The notes: a model not told the origin generated them from the sequence alone. A DNA stretch of 64,000 nucleotides from an uncultured Agromyces sp. (GCA_913053875.1 CAJXGN010000001.1:186001-250000); one strand, 5' to 3'; counted from the first letter of the stretch, positions 45,741 to 56,623 are shown. Made by a program: numbers and translations.

Positions 45741-46820
45741 CTAGGACTCGTCGCCGATCTGGGCGAGCCTGGCCTCCTCGTCGGCCTGCACGGCTGACTC
45801 GATGACGGGGTCGAGCGCGCCGTTCATCACGTGGTCGAGGTTGTACGCCTTGTAGCCCGTGCGGTGGTCGGCGATGCGGTTCTCGGGGAAGTTGTAGGTG
45901 CGGATGCGCTCGGAGCGGTCCATCGACCGGATCTGCGACTTGCGGGCGTCCGACGCCGCCGCCGCGAGCTCCTCCTGCTGGCGCGCGAGCAGGCGCGCGC
46001 GCAGCACGCGCATCGCCGCCTCGCGGTTCTGCAGCTGCGACTTCTCGTTCTGCATCGACACCACGATGCCGGTCGGCAGGTGCGTGATGCGCACGGCCGA
46101 GTCGGTCGTGTTCACCGACTGCCCGCCCGGGCCCGACGAGCGGTAGACGTCGACCTTGAGGTCGTTCTGGTTGATGTCGACCTCCTCGGGCTCGTCCACC
46201 TCGGGGAACACGAGCACGCCCGTGGTCGAGGTGTGGATGCGGCCCTGGGCCTCGGTGACCGGCACGCGCTGCACGCGGTGCACGCCGCCCTCGTACTTCA
46301 GGTGCGCCCAGACGCCCTCCGACGGGTCGGAGGCGTTCGACTTGATCGCGACCTGCACGTTCTTGTAGCCTCCGAGGTCGGATTCGTCGGACTCGAGGAG
46401 CTCGGTCTTCCAGCCCTTCGACGCCGCGTACTGCAGGTACATGCGCAGCAGGTCGGCCGCGAACAGCGCACTCTCGGCGCCGCCCTCGCCGCCCTTGATC
46501 TCCATGATCACGTCGCGGCCGTCGTCGGGGTCGCGCGGGATGAGCAGGCGCCGCAGGTGCTCCTGCGACTCGGCGAGCTGCGCCTCGAGACCCGGCACCT
46601 CCTCGGCGAACGCCTCGTCCTCGGCGGCCAGCTCGCGCGCGGCCTCGAGGTCGTCGTTCGCCTGGCTCCACGCGTCGTGCGCGGCCACGATGCGGCTGAG
46701 CTCGGCGTAGCGGCGGTTCACCTTGCGCGAGCGCGCGGGGTCGGCGTGCAGCGCCGGGTCGGCCAGCTCCTCCTGGAGCTGGCCGTGCTCGGCGCGCAGC
46801 GCCTGGACGGACTCGAACAC
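45741..46820 (-). CDS. prfA: Peptide chain release factor 1
   Basis: A 359-residue RF1 that ends translation at UAA and UAG. The codon-reading tripeptide is PVT in [14 protein letters not shown], which marks RF1 rather than RF2, and the catalytic GGQ is in [18 protein letters not shown]. It begins 5 bases after rho; the rpmE gene often found between the two in actinobacteria is not there. The 46-base gap after it contains a GGCATCCG octamer. Confidence 0.97.
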   Translation of the reverse strand: MFESVQALRAEHGQLQEELADPALHADPARSRKVNRRYAELSRIVAAHDAWSQANDDLEAARELAAEDEAFAEEVPGLEAQLAESQEHLRRLLIPRDPDDGRDVIMEIKGGEGGAESALFAADLLRMYLQYAASKGWKTELLESDESDLGGYKNVQVAIKSNASDPSEGVWAHLKYEGGVHRVQRVPVTEAQGRIHTSTTGVLVFPEVDEPEEVDINQNDLKVDVYRSSGPGGQSVNTTDSAVRITHLPTGIVVSMQNEKSQLQNREAAMRVLRARLLARQQEELAAAASDARKSQIRSMDRSERIRTYNFPENRIADHRTGYKAYNLDHVMNGALDPVIESAVQADEEARLAQIGDES

Positions 46821-46825
46821 CGGCG

Positions 46826-48874
46826 TCAGCGGTGGTCGTTCTCGTGGCCGTGGCGGTGGGCCTCGCCGTGGCCGTTGCCCGCGACCGGGGCAGACTTCTG
46901 CATGAGCAGCAGGAACTCGGTGTTCGACTGGGTCTCCTTGAGCCGGCCGAGCACCGCCTCGAGCGCCTGCTGCGGCTCGAGCCCGGCGAGCGCACGACGC
47001 AGCTTCCAGGTGATCTTGACCTCGTCGTTCGACAGCAGCATCTCCTCCCGGCGGGTGGACGACGCGTTCACGTCGACCGCCGGGAAGATGCGCTTGTCGG
47101 CGAGCTGGCGCGACAGGCGCAGCTCGGAGTTGCCGGTGCCCTTGAACTCCTCGAAGATCACCTCGTCCATCTTCGACCCGGTCTCGACGAGCGCAGTGGC
47201 GAGGATGGTGAGCGAGCCGCCGTTCTCGATGTTGCGGGCCGCACCGAAGAAGCGCTTCGGCGGGTACAACGCGCTCGCGTCGACGCCACCCGAGAGGATG
47301 CGGCCGGAGGCCGGCGCCGCGAGGTTGTACGCGCGCCCCAGGCGCGTGATCGAGTCGAGCAGCACGACCACGTCGTGGCCCAGCTCGACCAGGCGCTTGG
47401 CGCGCTCGATCGCGAGCTCGGCGACCGTCGTGTGGTCCTCGGCGGGGCGGTCGAAGGTCGAGGCGATGACCTCGCCCTTGACCGTGCGCTGCATGTCGGT
47501 GACCTCCTCGGGACGCTCGTCGACGAGCACGACCATGAGGTGGACCTCGGGGTTGTTCTGCGAGATCGCGTTGGCGATCTGCTGCAGCACGATCGTCTTG
47601 CCCGCCTTCGGCGGCGCCACGATCAGGCCGCGCTGGCCCTTGCCGATGGGCGCGACGAGGTCGATGATGCGCTGCGTGAGCTTCGTGGGCTCGGTCTCGA
47701 GGCGCAGGCGGTCCTGCGGGTAGAGCGGGGTCAGCTTCTGGAAGTCGACCCGCTCGCCCGAGGCATCCGGTGCCTGGCCGTTGATCGAGTCGACCTTCAC
47801 CAGGGCGTTGTACTTCTGGCGGCTGTTGCCCTCGCCCTCGCGCGGCTGCTTGATGGCGCCGACGACCGCGTCGCCCTTGCGCAGGTGGTACTTCTTCACC
47901 TGGCCGAGCGAGACGTACACGTCGCTCGGGCCGGGGAGGTAGCCGGTGGTGCGCACGAACGCGTAGTTGTCGAGGACGTCGAGGATGCCCGCGACGGGGA
48001 TCAGCACGTCGTCGTCGAGGATCTCGGGCTCGGCCTCGTCGCCGCCGCCACCGCCGCGGCGCTTGCGGTCGCGGTACCGGCTGCGCCGGCCGCCGCCCTC
48101 GCCGTCGCCCTGGTCGGCGTTGCCGCCGCGGCCGCCCTGGCCCTGCTGGCCCTTCTGGCGGCCGCCGTCGTCCTGCGCGTCGTCCTGCTTCTGCTGGCGC
48201 TGGCCGTTGCCCTGGCCCTTGCCGCCCTGGCCCTGCTGGCCCTTCTGACGGCCGCCGTCGTTCTTCTGCGCCTGGCCGCCCTCGTCGCCGGACTCGCCGT
48301 CGCGCTGGTCGCCGGACGACGCCTGCTGGTCGCCACCGCCACCACCGCGGTTGCGACGGTTGCGGCTCCGGCTGCGGCCGGAACGCTGCTGGCCGTCGCC
48401 GGAGTCCTTGCCCGAGCGGTCGTCGCCGTCGGACGGCTCGGCACCCGACTCGCCGGACTGCTTCCGGTCGGCCTGCTTCTCGTCCGACGGCTTCTCGGCG
48501 GACCGCTGCTCGGCGGCAGGCTGCTCGTCGGCCCGCTTCCCGTCCGCCTCGGGGGCCGGTGCGGATGCGTCGGCCGGAATGAGGCTGTCGAGGCCGGTGT
48601 CGCCCGAGTTGACGTGGGCGCCGGCGGCGGTGCCGGCGCTCGTCGCACGTCGGGACGCACGGCGCGGGGCGCCCTCGCCGGAGGCGGAGCCGGAGTCAGG
48701 GGACGAGCCGGAGCCGCGGCGGTCGGAGATCGCCTCGACCAGCTCGCCCTTGCGGAGCTTGTTCGCGCCCGCGATGCCGAGGTCGGTGGCGAGCTGCTGC
48801 AGCTCCGCGACCTTGAGACCGGACAGGGGGGCGCCGTTGGCCACGCCCGAGGCGTGGTCGGTTGCGTTGGTCAC
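46826..48874 (-). CDS. rho: Transcription termination factor Rho with long disordered N-terminal insert
   Basis: A 682-residue Rho helicase, against 419 in E. coli. Residues about 15-55 are a Rho-N helical domain ([20 protein letters not shown]). Residues about 57-280 are a low-complexity Asp/Gly/Gln/Arg/Asn-rich insert with a 30-residue duplication. Then come the RNA-binding cold-shock-like domain ([20 protein letters not shown]) and the RecA-type ATPase with Walker A APPKAGKT near 420 and [11 protein letters not shown]. Such inserts are known in actinobacteria such as Micrococcus and Mycobacterium, and alter RNA binding. The start GTG 48874 is preceded by GGAAAGGAAAC. Confidence 0.96.
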   Translation of the reverse strand: MTNATDHASGVANGAPLSGLKVAELQQLATDLGIAGANKLRKGELVEAISDRRGSGSSPDSGSASGEGAPRRASRRATSAGTAAGAHVNSGDTGLDSLIPADASAPAPEADGKRADEQPAAEQRSAEKPSDEKQADRKQSGESGAEPSDGDDRSGKDSGDGQQRSGRSRSRNRRNRGGGGGDQQASSGDQRDGESGDEGGQAQKNDGGRQKGQQGQGGKGQGNGQRQQKQDDAQDDGGRQKGQQGQGGRGGNADQGDGEGGGRRSRYRDRKRRGGGGGDEAEPEILDDDVLIPVAGILDVLDNYAFVRTTGYLPGPSDVYVSLGQVKKYHLRKGDAVVGAIKQPREGEGNSRQKYNALVKVDSINGQAPDASGERVDFQKLTPLYPQDRLRLETEPTKLTQRIIDLVAPIGKGQRGLIVAPPKAGKTIVLQQIANAISQNNPEVHLMVVLVDERPEEVTDMQRTVKGEVIASTFDRPAEDHTTVAELAIERAKRLVELGHDVVVLLDSITRLGRAYNLAAPASGRILSGGVDASALYPPKRFFGAARNIENGGSLTILATALVETGSKMDEVIFEEFKGTGNSELRLSRQLADKRIFPAVDVNASSTRREEMLLSNDEVKITWKLRRALAGLEPQQALEAVLGRLKETQSNTEFLLLMQKSAPVAGNGHGEAHRHGHENDHR
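48131..48270. repeat. Imperfect direct repeat, 90-bp period, within rho
   Basis: About 46 bases beginning GCCGCCCTGGCCCTGCTGGC at 48131 recur at 48221 with only a few changes. The spacing of 90 bases keeps the reading frame and duplicates the peptide [13 protein letters not shown] in the disordered insert of Rho. Confidence 0.75.
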
Positions 48875-49098
48875 TGGGTATGTTTCCTTTCCCCCGGCGT
48901 TCGGGAATGGGCCGGGAGAGCTGATGCGCCCGCACGCGCCGAGTCCTGCGCTGGAGCGCGGATGCACGCATGGGCGTGAGCAATGAGTTGCTGAAGAATC
49001 GCACGATGCGGCCGGTTCGCGGTTCCCGCGTGCCTGCCGGGTGCTGCCTGCGAGTTTACCACCGCGAACGGGGTGCCCCGGCACCTGTGGACTGCGTG
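48875..49098. other. Gap between rho and thrB: rho leader and possible thrB terminator
   Basis: This 224-base stretch holds the presumed 5' leader of rho; TAAACT (49058 down to 49053 on the minus strand) could be a -10. Next to thrB is GGTGCC-CC-GGCACC at 49072-49085, a tight hairpin about 14 bases after the thrB stop, without a T-run. No gene or tRNA is seen. Confidence 0.35.
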
Positions 49099-50055
49099 TC
49101 AGTCCTCGGCGACCGCCGTCGCGCCCCGGAAGTCGACCGCCGGCATGAGCGCCTGCCACGGCGAGTCCGCCTCGCGTTCCACCAGTTCCGCCGCGTCGAG
49201 CCGCTCCGCGGGGTTGCTCGCGAGCACCAGGATCGACGGGCCCGCACCCGACACGACCGCCGCATGGCCCGCGTCGCGGAGCACGCGGATGAGGCGCTCC
49301 GTCTCGGGCATCGCCGAGGCCCGGTAGCTCTGGTGGAGCTTGTCCTCGGTGGCGGCGAGCAGCAGCTCGGGGCTCTGGGTCAGGGCCGCGACGAGCAGCG
49401 CCGAACGCGACAGGTTGAAGACCGCGTCCTCGTGCGGCACGTGCTTCGGCTGCAGCGACCGGGCGAGCGCCGTCGACATGACGTGCTCGGGCACCAGGAC
49501 GAGCGGGGACACGCCGCGGTGCACGATGAGCTTCTTGTGCTGCGGCCCCTGGTCGGTGGTCCAGGCGATCGTGAGCCCGCCGAACAGCGCCGGCGCGACG
49601 TTGTCGGGGTGGCCCTCGAGGTCGGTCGCGAGGGCGAGCAGGGTCGCCGAGTCGAGCTCGACGGTGCCCTCGAGCAGGCCCTTCGCGGCCATCACGCCCG
49701 CGACGACCGCGGCGCCCGACGAGCCGAGGCCACGACTGTGCGGGATGGTGTTGTGCGCGTGGAGGCGGATCGGCGGGAGCGCGTAGCCCTGCGCCGCGAG
49801 GCTGTGCGCCATCGCGCGGACCACGAGGTGCGACTCGTCGAGCGGCACCTCGCCCTCGCCCACGCCCTCGACGACGATCTCGAGGCCCGGGTGGTCGAGC
49901 ACCGTGATGTCGAGGTCGTCGTACAGCGCGAGCCCGAGGCCGAGGGTATCGAAGCCGGGGCCGAGGTTCGCGGTGGTCGCCGGGACCTTGACGTGCACGG
50001 TCGTGCCCGGCTCCAGGTCGAGCGCGCGCAGGCTCCCCACGACGGCCTCCGTCAT
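49099..50055 (-). CDS. thrB: Homoserine kinase
   Basis: A 318-residue GHMP kinase that phosphorylates homoserine, the next-to-last step to threonine. The phosphate loop is [20 protein letters not shown] near residue 105, and [17 protein letters not shown] is the N-terminal GHMP motif; GAGPSILVL is motif 3. The ATG overlaps the thrC stop by 4 bases (ATGA). It is the last gene of lysA-hom-thrC-thrB. Confidence 0.95.
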   Translation of the reverse strand: MTEAVVGSLRALDLEPGTTVHVKVPATTANLGPGFDTLGLGLALYDDLDITVLDHPGLEIVVEGVGEGEVPLDESHLVVRAMAHSLAAQGYALPPIRLHAHNTIPHSRGLGSSGAAVVAGVMAAKGLLEGTVELDSATLLALATDLEGHPDNVAPALFGGLTIAWTTDQGPQHKKLIVHRGVSPLVLVPEHVMSTALARSLQPKHVPHEDAVFNLSRSALLVAALTQSPELLLAATEDKLHQSYRASAMPETERLIRVLRDAGHAAVVSGAGPSILVLASNPAERLDAAELVEREADSPWQALMPAVDFRGATAVAED

Positions 50056-51149
50056 GACGCCAGTCCGAGCACGTCGGCGATCGCGGCGGTGTCGACCGGC
50101 ACGACGGTCGGGCTCACGTCGGAGCCGTCGGCGGCGCGGAGCGCCCACTGCGGGTCCTTCAGGCCGTGGCCGGTCACGGTCAGCACCACGGTCGAGCCCG
50201 CCGGGATCGCACCGGCCTCGGAGCGCTCGAGCAGGCCGGCGACGCTGATCGCCGACGCCGGCTCGACGAACACGCCGACCTCCGCGGAGAGGATGCGGTG
50301 CGCCTCGAGGATCTTCTCGTCGGTGATCGCGCCGAAGTAGCCGTCGCTGTCGTCGCGAGCCGACAGGGCGAGCTCCCACGAGGCGGGGTTGCCGATGCGG
50401 ATGGCGCTCGCGATCGTGTCGGGGTCGCGCACGGGCTCGCCGCGCACGATCGGCGCCGAGCCCGCCGCCTGGAAGCCGAACATGCGCGGCAGCCGCGTCG
50501 CCTCGCCGCGCTCGACCTCCTCGCGGTAGCCGCGGTGGTACGCGGTGTAGTTGCCGGCGTTGCCGACCGGCACCAGGTGGAAGTCGGGTGCATCGCCGAG
50601 CGCCTCGACGACCTCGAACGCCGCCGTCTTCTGCCCCTCGATGCGGTCGTTGTTCACCGAGTTCACGAGGTGCACGGGGTAGTTCGCCGAGAGGTCGCGC
50701 GCGATGTCGAGGCAGTCGTCGAAGTTGCCCTGCACCTGCAGCAGCTCCGCGCCGTGGGCGATCGCCTGCGCTAGCTTGCCCATGGCGATCTTGCCCTCGG
50801 GCACGAGCACCGCCGACTGGATGCCCGCGTGCGTGGCGTACGCCGCGGCACTGGCCGAGGTGTTGCCGGTCGACGCGCAGATGACGACCTTCGCGCCGTG
50901 CTCGACCGCCTTGGACACGGCCATGGTCATGCCGCGGTCCTTGAACGAGCCGGTCGGGTTCATGCCCTCGAACTTCACCCAGACGTTCGCGCCGGTGCGG
51001 TCCGAGAGCGCCCGGGCGGGGATCAGCGGGGTGCCGCCCTCGCCGAGGGTCACGATCGGGGTGGCATCCGAGACGTCGAGCCGGTCCGCGTATTCGCGGA
51101 TGACCCCGCGCCACTGGCGGGAGTTCGGCTTCGGAGTGGGGTGTTCCAC
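50052..51149 (-). CDS. thrC: Threonine synthase
   Basis: A 365-residue pyridoxal-phosphate enzyme of the shorter fold-II type, which converts phosphohomoserine to threonine. The cofactor Lys is in [35 protein letters not shown] is the phosphate-binding part, and [16 protein letters not shown] closes the site. The GTG start at 51149 overlaps the hom stop by one base. Confidence 0.95.
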   Translation of the reverse strand: MEHPTPKPNSRQWRGVIREYADRLDVSDATPIVTLGEGGTPLIPARALSDRTGANVWVKFEGMNPTGSFKDRGMTMAVSKAVEHGAKVVICASTGNTSASAAAYATHAGIQSAVLVPEGKIAMGKLAQAIAHGAELLQVQGNFDDCLDIARDLSANYPVHLVNSVNNDRIEGQKTAAFEVVEALGDAPDFHLVPVGNAGNYTAYHRGYREEVERGEATRLPRMFGFQAAGSAPIVRGEPVRDPDTIASAIRIGNPASWELALSARDDSDGYFGAITDEKILEAHRILSAEVGVFVEPASAISVAGLLERSEAGAIPAGSTVVLTVTGHGLKDPQWALRAADGSDVSPTVVPVDTAAIADVLGLAS

Positions 51150-52456
51150 TATGCTCCTTCGACTCGGAGGACGGACGTGACCTGGTCGACCACGGGATCT
51201 GCGGCGAGCGCCGCGACGGTGTCGGCCAGGGAGGACTCGCGTGCCTCGTGGGTGCCGATCACAAGGGTAGCCCGCCCGGCGTCGTCGCTGAGCGTCTGCT
51301 CGAGCTGCTCGACGGAGACGCCGTGGGCGGCGAAGATCTGCGCGATCGCGGCGAGCACGCCGGGCTGGTCGAGCACCTCGATGGTGACCGCGTACCGGGT
51401 CGTGACCTGGCCGATGTCGAGCACGGGCAGCTCGGCGTGGGTCGACTCGGCGATGCCGGGGCCGCCCGCGACGTGACGCCGCACGACGGCGACGAGGTCG
51501 CCCAGCACGGCCGACGCGGTCTCGGCCCCGCCGGCGCCCGCGCCGTAGAACATGAGGTCGCCGGCGGCGGATGCCTCGACGAAGACCGCGTTGTTCGCCC
51601 CGTGCACGGCCGCGAGCGGGTGCCCCCGGTCGACCATCGCCGGGTAGACGCGGGCCGAGACGGCCTCGTCGCCCGTGTCGGGGTCGCGCAGTCGCTCGCA
51701 GATCGCGAGCAGCTTGACGACGTACCCGGCCTTCTTCGCCGACTCGACCTGCGCGGCGGTGACGCCCGTGATGCCCTCGCGGTGCACCTGCTCGACGGGC
51801 ACGAGGGTGTGGAACGCGAGGCTCGCGAGGATCGCGGCCTTCTGCGCGGCGTCGTATCCCTCGATGTCCGCGGTCGGGTCGGCTTCGGCGTAGCCGAGCG
51901 CGGTCGCCGCGGCGAGCGCCGACTCGAGGCTGTCGCCCGTCGAGTCCATGCGGTCGAGGATGTAGTTGGTCGTGCCGTTGACGATGCCGAGGATGCGGTC
52001 CACGGTGTCGCCGGCCATGCTGTCGCGGAGCGGCCGGATGATCGGGATCGCCCCGCCCACGGCCGCCTCGTAGGCGAGCTGCGCGCCGACCTGCTCGGCC
52101 GCCTCGAACAGCTCCGGGCCGTGGGTGGCCAGCAGCGCCTTGTTCGCGGTGACCACGTCGGCGCCCGAGTTGATCGCCTGCAGCACCAGGGTGCGCGCGG
52201 GCTCGAGGCCGCCGATGAGCTCGACGACGATGTCGGCCCCGAGGATCAGCGACGAGGCATCCGTCGTGAACAGGTCGTGCGGCAGGTCGACGTCGCGCTT
52301 GGCGTCGACGTCGCGCACGGCGATGCCCGTGAGCTCGATGCGTGCGCCCGCGCGCGCGGCGAGCTCGTCGGCGTGTTCGAGCAGCAGCCTCGCGACCTGC
52401 GAGCCCACCGTGCCGCCGCCCAGCAGGGCGACGCGCAGGGAACGGTATTCGATCAT
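51149..52456 (-). CDS. hom: Homoserine dehydrogenase
   Basis: A 435-residue NAD(P)-dependent enzyme reducing aspartate semialdehyde to homoserine. The Rossmann start is [31 protein letters not shown] and [10 protein letters not shown] are catalytic-domain hallmarks, and the last 85 residues are an ACT domain ([20 protein letters not shown]) for threonine feedback. The start ATG 52456 is favoured by GAGGA just upstream. A longer frame to 52498 would overlap lysA and has no ribosome site. Confidence 0.95.
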   Translation of the reverse strand: MIEYRSLRVALLGGGTVGSQVARLLLEHADELAARAGARIELTGIAVRDVDAKRDVDLPHDLFTTDASSLILGADIVVELIGGLEPARTLVLQAINSGADVVTANKALLATHGPELFEAAEQVGAQLAYEAAVGGAIPIIRPLRDSMAGDTVDRILGIVNGTTNYILDRMDSTGDSLESALAAATALGYAEADPTADIEGYDAAQKAAILASLAFHTLVPVEQVHREGITGVTAAQVESAKKAGYVVKLLAICERLRDPDTGDEAVSARVYPAMVDRGHPLAAVHGANNAVFVEASAAGDLMFYGAGAGGAETASAVLGDLVAVVRRHVAGGPGIAESTHAELPVLDIGQVTTRYAVTIEVLDQPGVLAAIAQIFAAHGVSVEQLEQTLSDDAGRATLVIGTHEARESSLADTVAALAADPVVDQVTSVLRVEGA

Positions 52457-52481
52457 GCGATCCTCATCCGTGTCAGCGTCC

Positions 52482-53864
52482 TTACGTGATTCCGGCATCG
52501 CGCGCGAGGAGGTCCGCCTCGGTCTCGCCGCGCACGATGACCCGTGCCTCGCCGCCCTCGACGGCCACCACGGCCGGGCGCGCGAGCAGGTTGTAGTTGC
52601 TGGAGAGCGCCCAGCAGTAGGCGCCGGTCGCGGCGACCGCGACCAGGTCGCCCGGGCGCACGTCGCCGGGCAGGTAGTCGGCGTCGACGAGGATGTCGCC
52701 CGACTCGCAGTGCTTGCCGGCGAGGCGCACCAGCACCGGGTCCGCGTCCGACGTGCGCGAGGCGAGGCGCACCGTGTAGTCGGCGCCGTAGAGCGACGGC
52801 CTGGCGTTGTCGCTCATGCCGCCGTCGACGGCGACGTAGCGGCGGATGCCCCCCGAGACGGGCACGTCCTTGATGGCGCCGACCTCGTACAGGGTGACGC
52901 CGGGCGGGCCGACGATGGAGCGGCCGGGCTCGAACGCGAGCACCGGCACGGGGATGCCGAGCGCGTCGCAGCGCTCCGCGACCGCGGTGACGATGCCGCG
53001 CGCGAGCACCTCGACGGGCGTCGGGTCGTCGGCGCTCGTGTACGCGATGCCGAAGCCGCCGCCGAGGTTCAGCTCGGGCACGTCTCCACCGTCGAGCAGC
53101 TCGGCGTGCACGGCGAGGAGCCGCTCGGCCGACTCGGCGAACCCGCCGGCGTCGAAGATCTGCGAGCCGATGTGGCAGTGCAGGCCGAGGAACCGGAGCG
53201 AGCCGCGCTCGCGGATCGCGGCGACGACGCCGGCCGCGTCGGCCAGGGGCACGCCGAACTTCTGGTCGTCGTGCGCGGTCGCGAGGAACTCGTGGGTGTG
53301 CGCGTGCACGCCGCTGTTCACGCGCAGGCGCACCGCCTGCACGATGCCCGCGCGCTCGGCCGCATCGGCGACGCGGTCGACCTCGGCACGGCTGTCGAGC
53401 ACGATCGAGCCGACGCCCGCGGCCACCGCACGCGCGATCTCGGCGTCGGACTTGTTGTTGCCGTGGAAGCCGATCGAGGCGGCGGGAACGCCCGCGGCCA
53501 GCGCGACGGCGAGCTCTCCCCCGCTCGCGACGTCGACGCGCAGTCCGGCCTCGACGACCCAGCGCGCGACCTCGGCCGACAGGAAGGCCTTGCCCGCGTA
53601 GTAGACGTGCGCGTCGGACCCGACGGCGCGGGCCTCTGACCCGAACGCCTCGCGCGCGGCGGCGGCGCGTGCGCGCACGTCGGCCTCGTCGAGGACGTAG
53701 AGCGGGGTGCCGAAGCGCGCCGCGAGTTCGGTCGCGGCCACGCCCCCGACCGTGAGCACGCCGGCACCCGAGCGGTGCGCCGAGGCCGGCCAGACGCGCG
53801 CGTCGAGCGCGTCGGCGTCGGTCGGGACGCGCAACCACGCCGGGGCGATGACGTCGGTGGCCAC
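52482..53864 (-). CDS. lysA: Diaminopimelate decarboxylase
   Basis: A 460-residue pyridoxal-phosphate enzyme making lysine from meso-diaminopimelate. The cofactor Lys is in HVYYAGKAFLS, GLHCHIGSQIFD and LNLGGGFGIAY bind phosphate, and the CxxxD-type Cys is in AGKHCESGDILV. The GTG 53864 start has GAGG 8 bases upstream, whereas the frame extends to 53945 with no site. Hom follows after about 25 bases; together they draw on and branch from aspartate semialdehyde. Confidence 0.95.
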   Translation of the reverse strand: MATDVIAPAWLRVPTDADALDARVWPASAHRSGAGVLTVGGVAATELAARFGTPLYVLDEADVRARAAAAREAFGSEARAVGSDAHVYYAGKAFLSAEVARWVVEAGLRVDVASGGELAVALAAGVPAASIGFHGNNKSDAEIARAVAAGVGSIVLDSRAEVDRVADAAERAGIVQAVRLRVNSGVHAHTHEFLATAHDDQKFGVPLADAAGVVAAIRERGSLRFLGLHCHIGSQIFDAGGFAESAERLLAVHAELLDGGDVPELNLGGGFGIAYTSADDPTPVEVLARGIVTAVAERCDALGIPVPVLAFEPGRSIVGPPGVTLYEVGAIKDVPVSGGIRRYVAVDGGMSDNARPSLYGADYTVRLASRTSDADPVLVRLAGKHCESGDILVDADYLPGDVRPGDLVAVAATGAYCWALSSNYNLLARPAVVAVEGGEARVIVRGETEADLLARDAGIT

Positions 53865-53980
53865 GATGGGAACCTCACGGGGTGCGGAACGGTGGATCGC
53901 TGCGCGGCGAGCGAACCCGGATTGGTTCCTGAAGCCGGCCTGCAAGGGGGTGCGCCGGCGGGGGCCGGGCAGGCCCGACC

Positions 53981-54010
53981 ATGCTATCGGGGCGCCCGAG
54001 CGGCGGCCAA
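53981..54010 (-). promoter_or_regulatory. Candidate lysA promoter (TTGGCC - 18 bp - TAGCAT)
   Basis: On the minus strand TTGGCC (54010-54005) and TAGCAT (53986-53981) are 18 bases apart, each matching consensus at four of six positions. The leader to the lysA GTG would be about 110 bases, and includes a GC-rich inverted stretch near 53950-53970. Confidence 0.35.
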
Positions 54011-54013
54011 TCG

Positions 54014-54032
54014 CGTGACACGGGCCGTCACG
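54014..54032 (-). terminator. Hairpin after the DUF2993 gene, possible terminator
   Basis: CGTGAC and GTCACG form a perfect 6-bp stem with a 7-base loop, starting 28 bases past the DUF2993 stop. There is no T-run, so it may only pause polymerase or aid Rho; it also sits beside the suggested lysA -35. Confidence 0.3.
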
Positions 54033-54059
54033 GACGACCCGGAACGGCGTCGGGAGCGC

Positions 54060-54941
54060 TCAGTCGCAGGAGCCGGTGCGCTCCAGCAGCGCCTCGTCGA
54101 GCACGAGGTCCTCGCCCTCGAGCACGACGGTCACGACGCCGCCCTCCCACGCGAGCTCGTCCACCTGGGCGCCGTCGGGCAGGAACTGCGCCACGCAGAC
54201 CGGGATGGGGTCGATGCGCAGCAGGTCCTCGGCGATGCCGCCGAGCTCGAACTCGGCCGAGCCGCCGACGATGCGCACCGACTCCGGGGTGATCAGCACG
54301 GTGTCGCCGTCGGCCTCGACGGTCGCATCGGCGCGGTACTCGATCGGGAACCCGAGGATCTCGACCGTGCCGGTGAACGCGACCCGGCCGTCCTCGAAGC
54401 GGAGGCCGTCGCCCACGCCCGGGATCGGGATGAGCTCCGACACGGCCGCCTCGCTCAGGGCGATGGTCGCCGTGGCGCGATCGGTCGGCTGGGAGCGGTC
54501 GCGGGGCGTGCCCTCGAGCACGACCTCGACGTCGAGGATCGCGCCGTTCACGTCGAGCTCCGGGGCGCTCACCTGCACCCGGTCGAACCGGCCGATGAAG
54601 AGCTGCCAGAGCATGCTCGTGCCGCCGATCGTCACGTCGACGTCGCCGGAGACCCCCTCGGGCAGCTCCTGCTCGATCTGTGCGGCGACCTGCCGCTCGC
54701 TCGCACCGCGCAGCCAGATGTCCGTCACGACGGTCGCGATCGCGAGCACCAGCAGCGAGGCGGCGACGATCGCGCCGACCAGCAGTCCGCGGCGCGGACG
54801 GCGCTCCGGCGGGGCATCCGCCTGCTGCTCCATCGGCGGGATCGGCTGCGTGTCCGAGGCATCCGCTCGCCCGTGCAGCTCCTCGTCGCCGTAGGGGCGG
54901 GTGTCGCCCGGCCCGTGCTCGCCCTGCCGATCGTCGGTCAT
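54060..54941 (-). CDS. DUF2993 (LmeA-like) membrane-anchored lipid-binding protein
   Basis: A 293-residue protein. Residues 1-50 are acidic and cytosolic, 51-72 form one membrane span (LLVGAIVAASLLVLAIATVV), and the rest is extracytoplasmic. The outer part fits DUF2993, the family of mycobacterial LmeA, which binds phospholipids and takes part in lipomannan maturation. Two cysteines near the C terminus (VCVAQF and TGSCD) may pair. It starts one base after the argS stop, so it is probably co-transcribed with argS. Function here is by family only. Confidence 0.85.
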   Translation of the reverse strand: MTDDRQGEHGPGDTRPYGDEELHGRADASDTQPIPPMEQQADAPPERRPRRGLLVGAIVAASLLVLAIATVVTDIWLRGASERQVAAQIEQELPEGVSGDVDVTIGGTSMLWQLFIGRFDRVQVSAPELDVNGAILDVEVVLEGTPRDRSQPTDRATATIALSEAAVSELIPIPGVGDGLRFEDGRVAFTGTVEILGFPIEYRADATVEADGDTVLITPESVRIVGGSAEFELGGIAEDLLRIDPIPVCVAQFLPDGAQVDELAWEGGVVTVVLEGEDLVLDEALLERTGSCD

Positions 54942-54942
54942 G

Positions 54943-56616
54943 TCACATCCGTTCGGGCGCCGAGACGCCGATGAGGCCCAGGCCGTTGCGGAGCACGGTG
55001 CCGGTGGCGTCGTTCAGCCAGAGGCGCGTGCGCTGGAGGTCGCCGACGGGCTCGTCGCCGAGCGGCAGCACGCGGCAGGTGTCGTACCAGCGGTGGAACA
55101 GGCCCGCGAGCTCCTCGATGTAGCGCGCGATGCGGTGCGGCTCGCGCAGCTCGGCGGCCTGCGCGACGATGCGCGGGAACTCCTGGAGCGCACCGAGCAG
55201 CGCCGACTCCGACTCGTGGTCGAGCAGCTCGGGCACGAAGGTCGAGCGGTCGACGCCGACGGATGCCGCGTTGCGGGCCACGGCCGCGGTGCGGGCGTGC
55301 GCGTACTGCACGTAGAAGACGGGGTTGTCGTTGGTGCGCCGCTGCAGCACCTCGGGGTCGATCGCCAGCGGCGAGTCGGCCGGGTAGCGCGCGAGCGTGT
55401 AGCGGAGCGCATCGGTGCCGAGCCAGGCCTGCAGGTCGTCGAGCTCGATGATGTTGCCCGCGCGCTTGGAGAGCCGGGCGCCGTCGACGCTCACGAGCTG
55501 GCCGATGAGCACCTCGATGTCGCGGTCGGGGTCGTCACCGGCCGCGCCCGCGAGCGCCTTCAGGCGGTGCACGTAGCCGTGGTGGTCGGCGCCGAGCAGG
55601 TAGATCTTGTGCTCGAAGCCGCGGTCGCCCTTGTCGAGGTAATAGGCCGCGTCGGCGGCGAAGTACGTGTAGACGCCGTTGGCACGGCGGATGACGCGGT
55701 CCTTGTCGTCGCCGAAGTCGGTGGTGCGCACCCAGACGGCGCCGTCACGATCGAAGACGTGCCCCTGCTCGCGCAGGCGATCGACGGCCAGGTCGATCGC
55801 GCTGCGGCCCTGCTCCCCCGTCGCGTGCAGCGTGCGCTCGGAGAACCAGACGTCGAAGTGCACGTTGAAGCGCTCGAGCGACGCGCGGATCTCGTCGAGC
55901 TGGATGCGGTACGCACCCTCGCGCACGATGACGAGCTGCTCGTCGGCGGGCAGCTCCAGGAGGTCGGGGCGCTGCTCGAGCACCCGACGGCCGAGGTCGT
56001 CGATGTACGCGCCCCGGTAGCCGTTCTCAGGAGCAGGCGCGCCGGTGATCGCCGCGAGCACGGACGCCGCGAACGTGTCCATCTGGTTGCCGGCGTCGTT
56101 GATGTAGAACTCGGTGGCGACCTCGGCACCCGCGGCGCGGAGCACTCGTCCCAGCGAGTCGCCGAGCGCGGCCCAGCGGGTGTGGCCGATGTGCAGCGGG
56201 CCCGTGGGGTTGGCCGAGACGAACTCGAGGTTCACGACCCGGCCCGCCAGCGCGTCGCCGCTGCCGAAGGCCCCACCGGCCTCGACGATGGTGCGCGCGA
56301 GCGCGCCCGCCGCACCCGCCTCGAGGCGCACGTTGATGAACCCAGGGCCCGCGACCTCGGCGCTCGCGACGCCGGGCACGTCGGCGAGGCCCGCGGCGAG
56401 CTCGTCGGCGATCTGCCGCGGCGGCATGCCGAGCGGCTTCGCGAGCCGCAGCGCGATGCTCGAGGCCCAGTCGCCGTGCTCGCGCAGCTTCGGGCGCTCG
56501 ATCACGACGTCGGCCGGTGCGAGCTCCAGCGAGACCTCCGCGCCCTGCTCGCGTCGGCGCTCGACGAGGGCCGTCGCGAGGGCGTGCAGGGAGGTCTGGA
56601 GATCTGCGGGAGTCAC
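54943..56616 (-). CDS. argS: Arginyl-tRNA synthetase
   Basis: A 557-residue class I synthetase. The N-terminal tRNA D-loop-binding domain is followed by the HIGH motif in NPTGPLHIGHTRWAALGD and a KMSKS-like VDGARLSKRAGN late in the catalytic domain. The helical anticodon domain ends in NGLGLIGVSAPERM. The start GTG 56616 has TAGGAT 7 bases upstream and is therefore likely leaderless. The tRNA-Arg gene lies 0.7 kb away on the other strand. Confidence 0.96.
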   Translation of the reverse strand: MTPADLQTSLHALATALVERRREQGAEVSLELAPADVVIERPKLREHGDWASSIALRLAKPLGMPPRQIADELAAGLADVPGVASAEVAGPGFINVRLEAGAAGALARTIVEAGGAFGSGDALAGRVVNLEFVSANPTGPLHIGHTRWAALGDSLGRVLRAAGAEVATEFYINDAGNQMDTFAASVLAAITGAPAPENGYRGAYIDDLGRRVLEQRPDLLELPADEQLVIVREGAYRIQLDEIRASLERFNVHFDVWFSERTLHATGEQGRSAIDLAVDRLREQGHVFDRDGAVWVRTTDFGDDKDRVIRRANGVYTYFAADAAYYLDKGDRGFEHKIYLLGADHHGYVHRLKALAGAAGDDPDRDIEVLIGQLVSVDGARLSKRAGNIIELDDLQAWLGTDALRYTLARYPADSPLAIDPEVLQRRTNDNPVFYVQYAHARTAAVARNAASVGVDRSTFVPELLDHESESALLGALQEFPRIVAQAAELREPHRIARYIEELAGLFHRWYDTCRVLPLGDEPVGDLQRTRLWLNDATGTVLRNGLGLIGVSAPERM

Positions 56617-56623
56617 CTGCGGA

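Noticed and set aside
48020-48560. Possible CRISPR-like or tandem repeat array
   Set aside because: Only one clear 90-bp duplication in frame within a coding low-complexity region; no regular spacers.
46832-48979. A 715-codon plus-strand open frame opposite rho, with hydrophobic repeats
   Set aside because: The apparent membrane-like stretches (LLALLAA) are the antisense reading of Gln/Gly-rich codons in the Rho insert.
49072-49085. GGTGCC-CC-GGCACC as a strong intrinsic terminator of thrB
   Set aside because: Two-base loop and no T-run; kept only as a weak note in the gap annotation.
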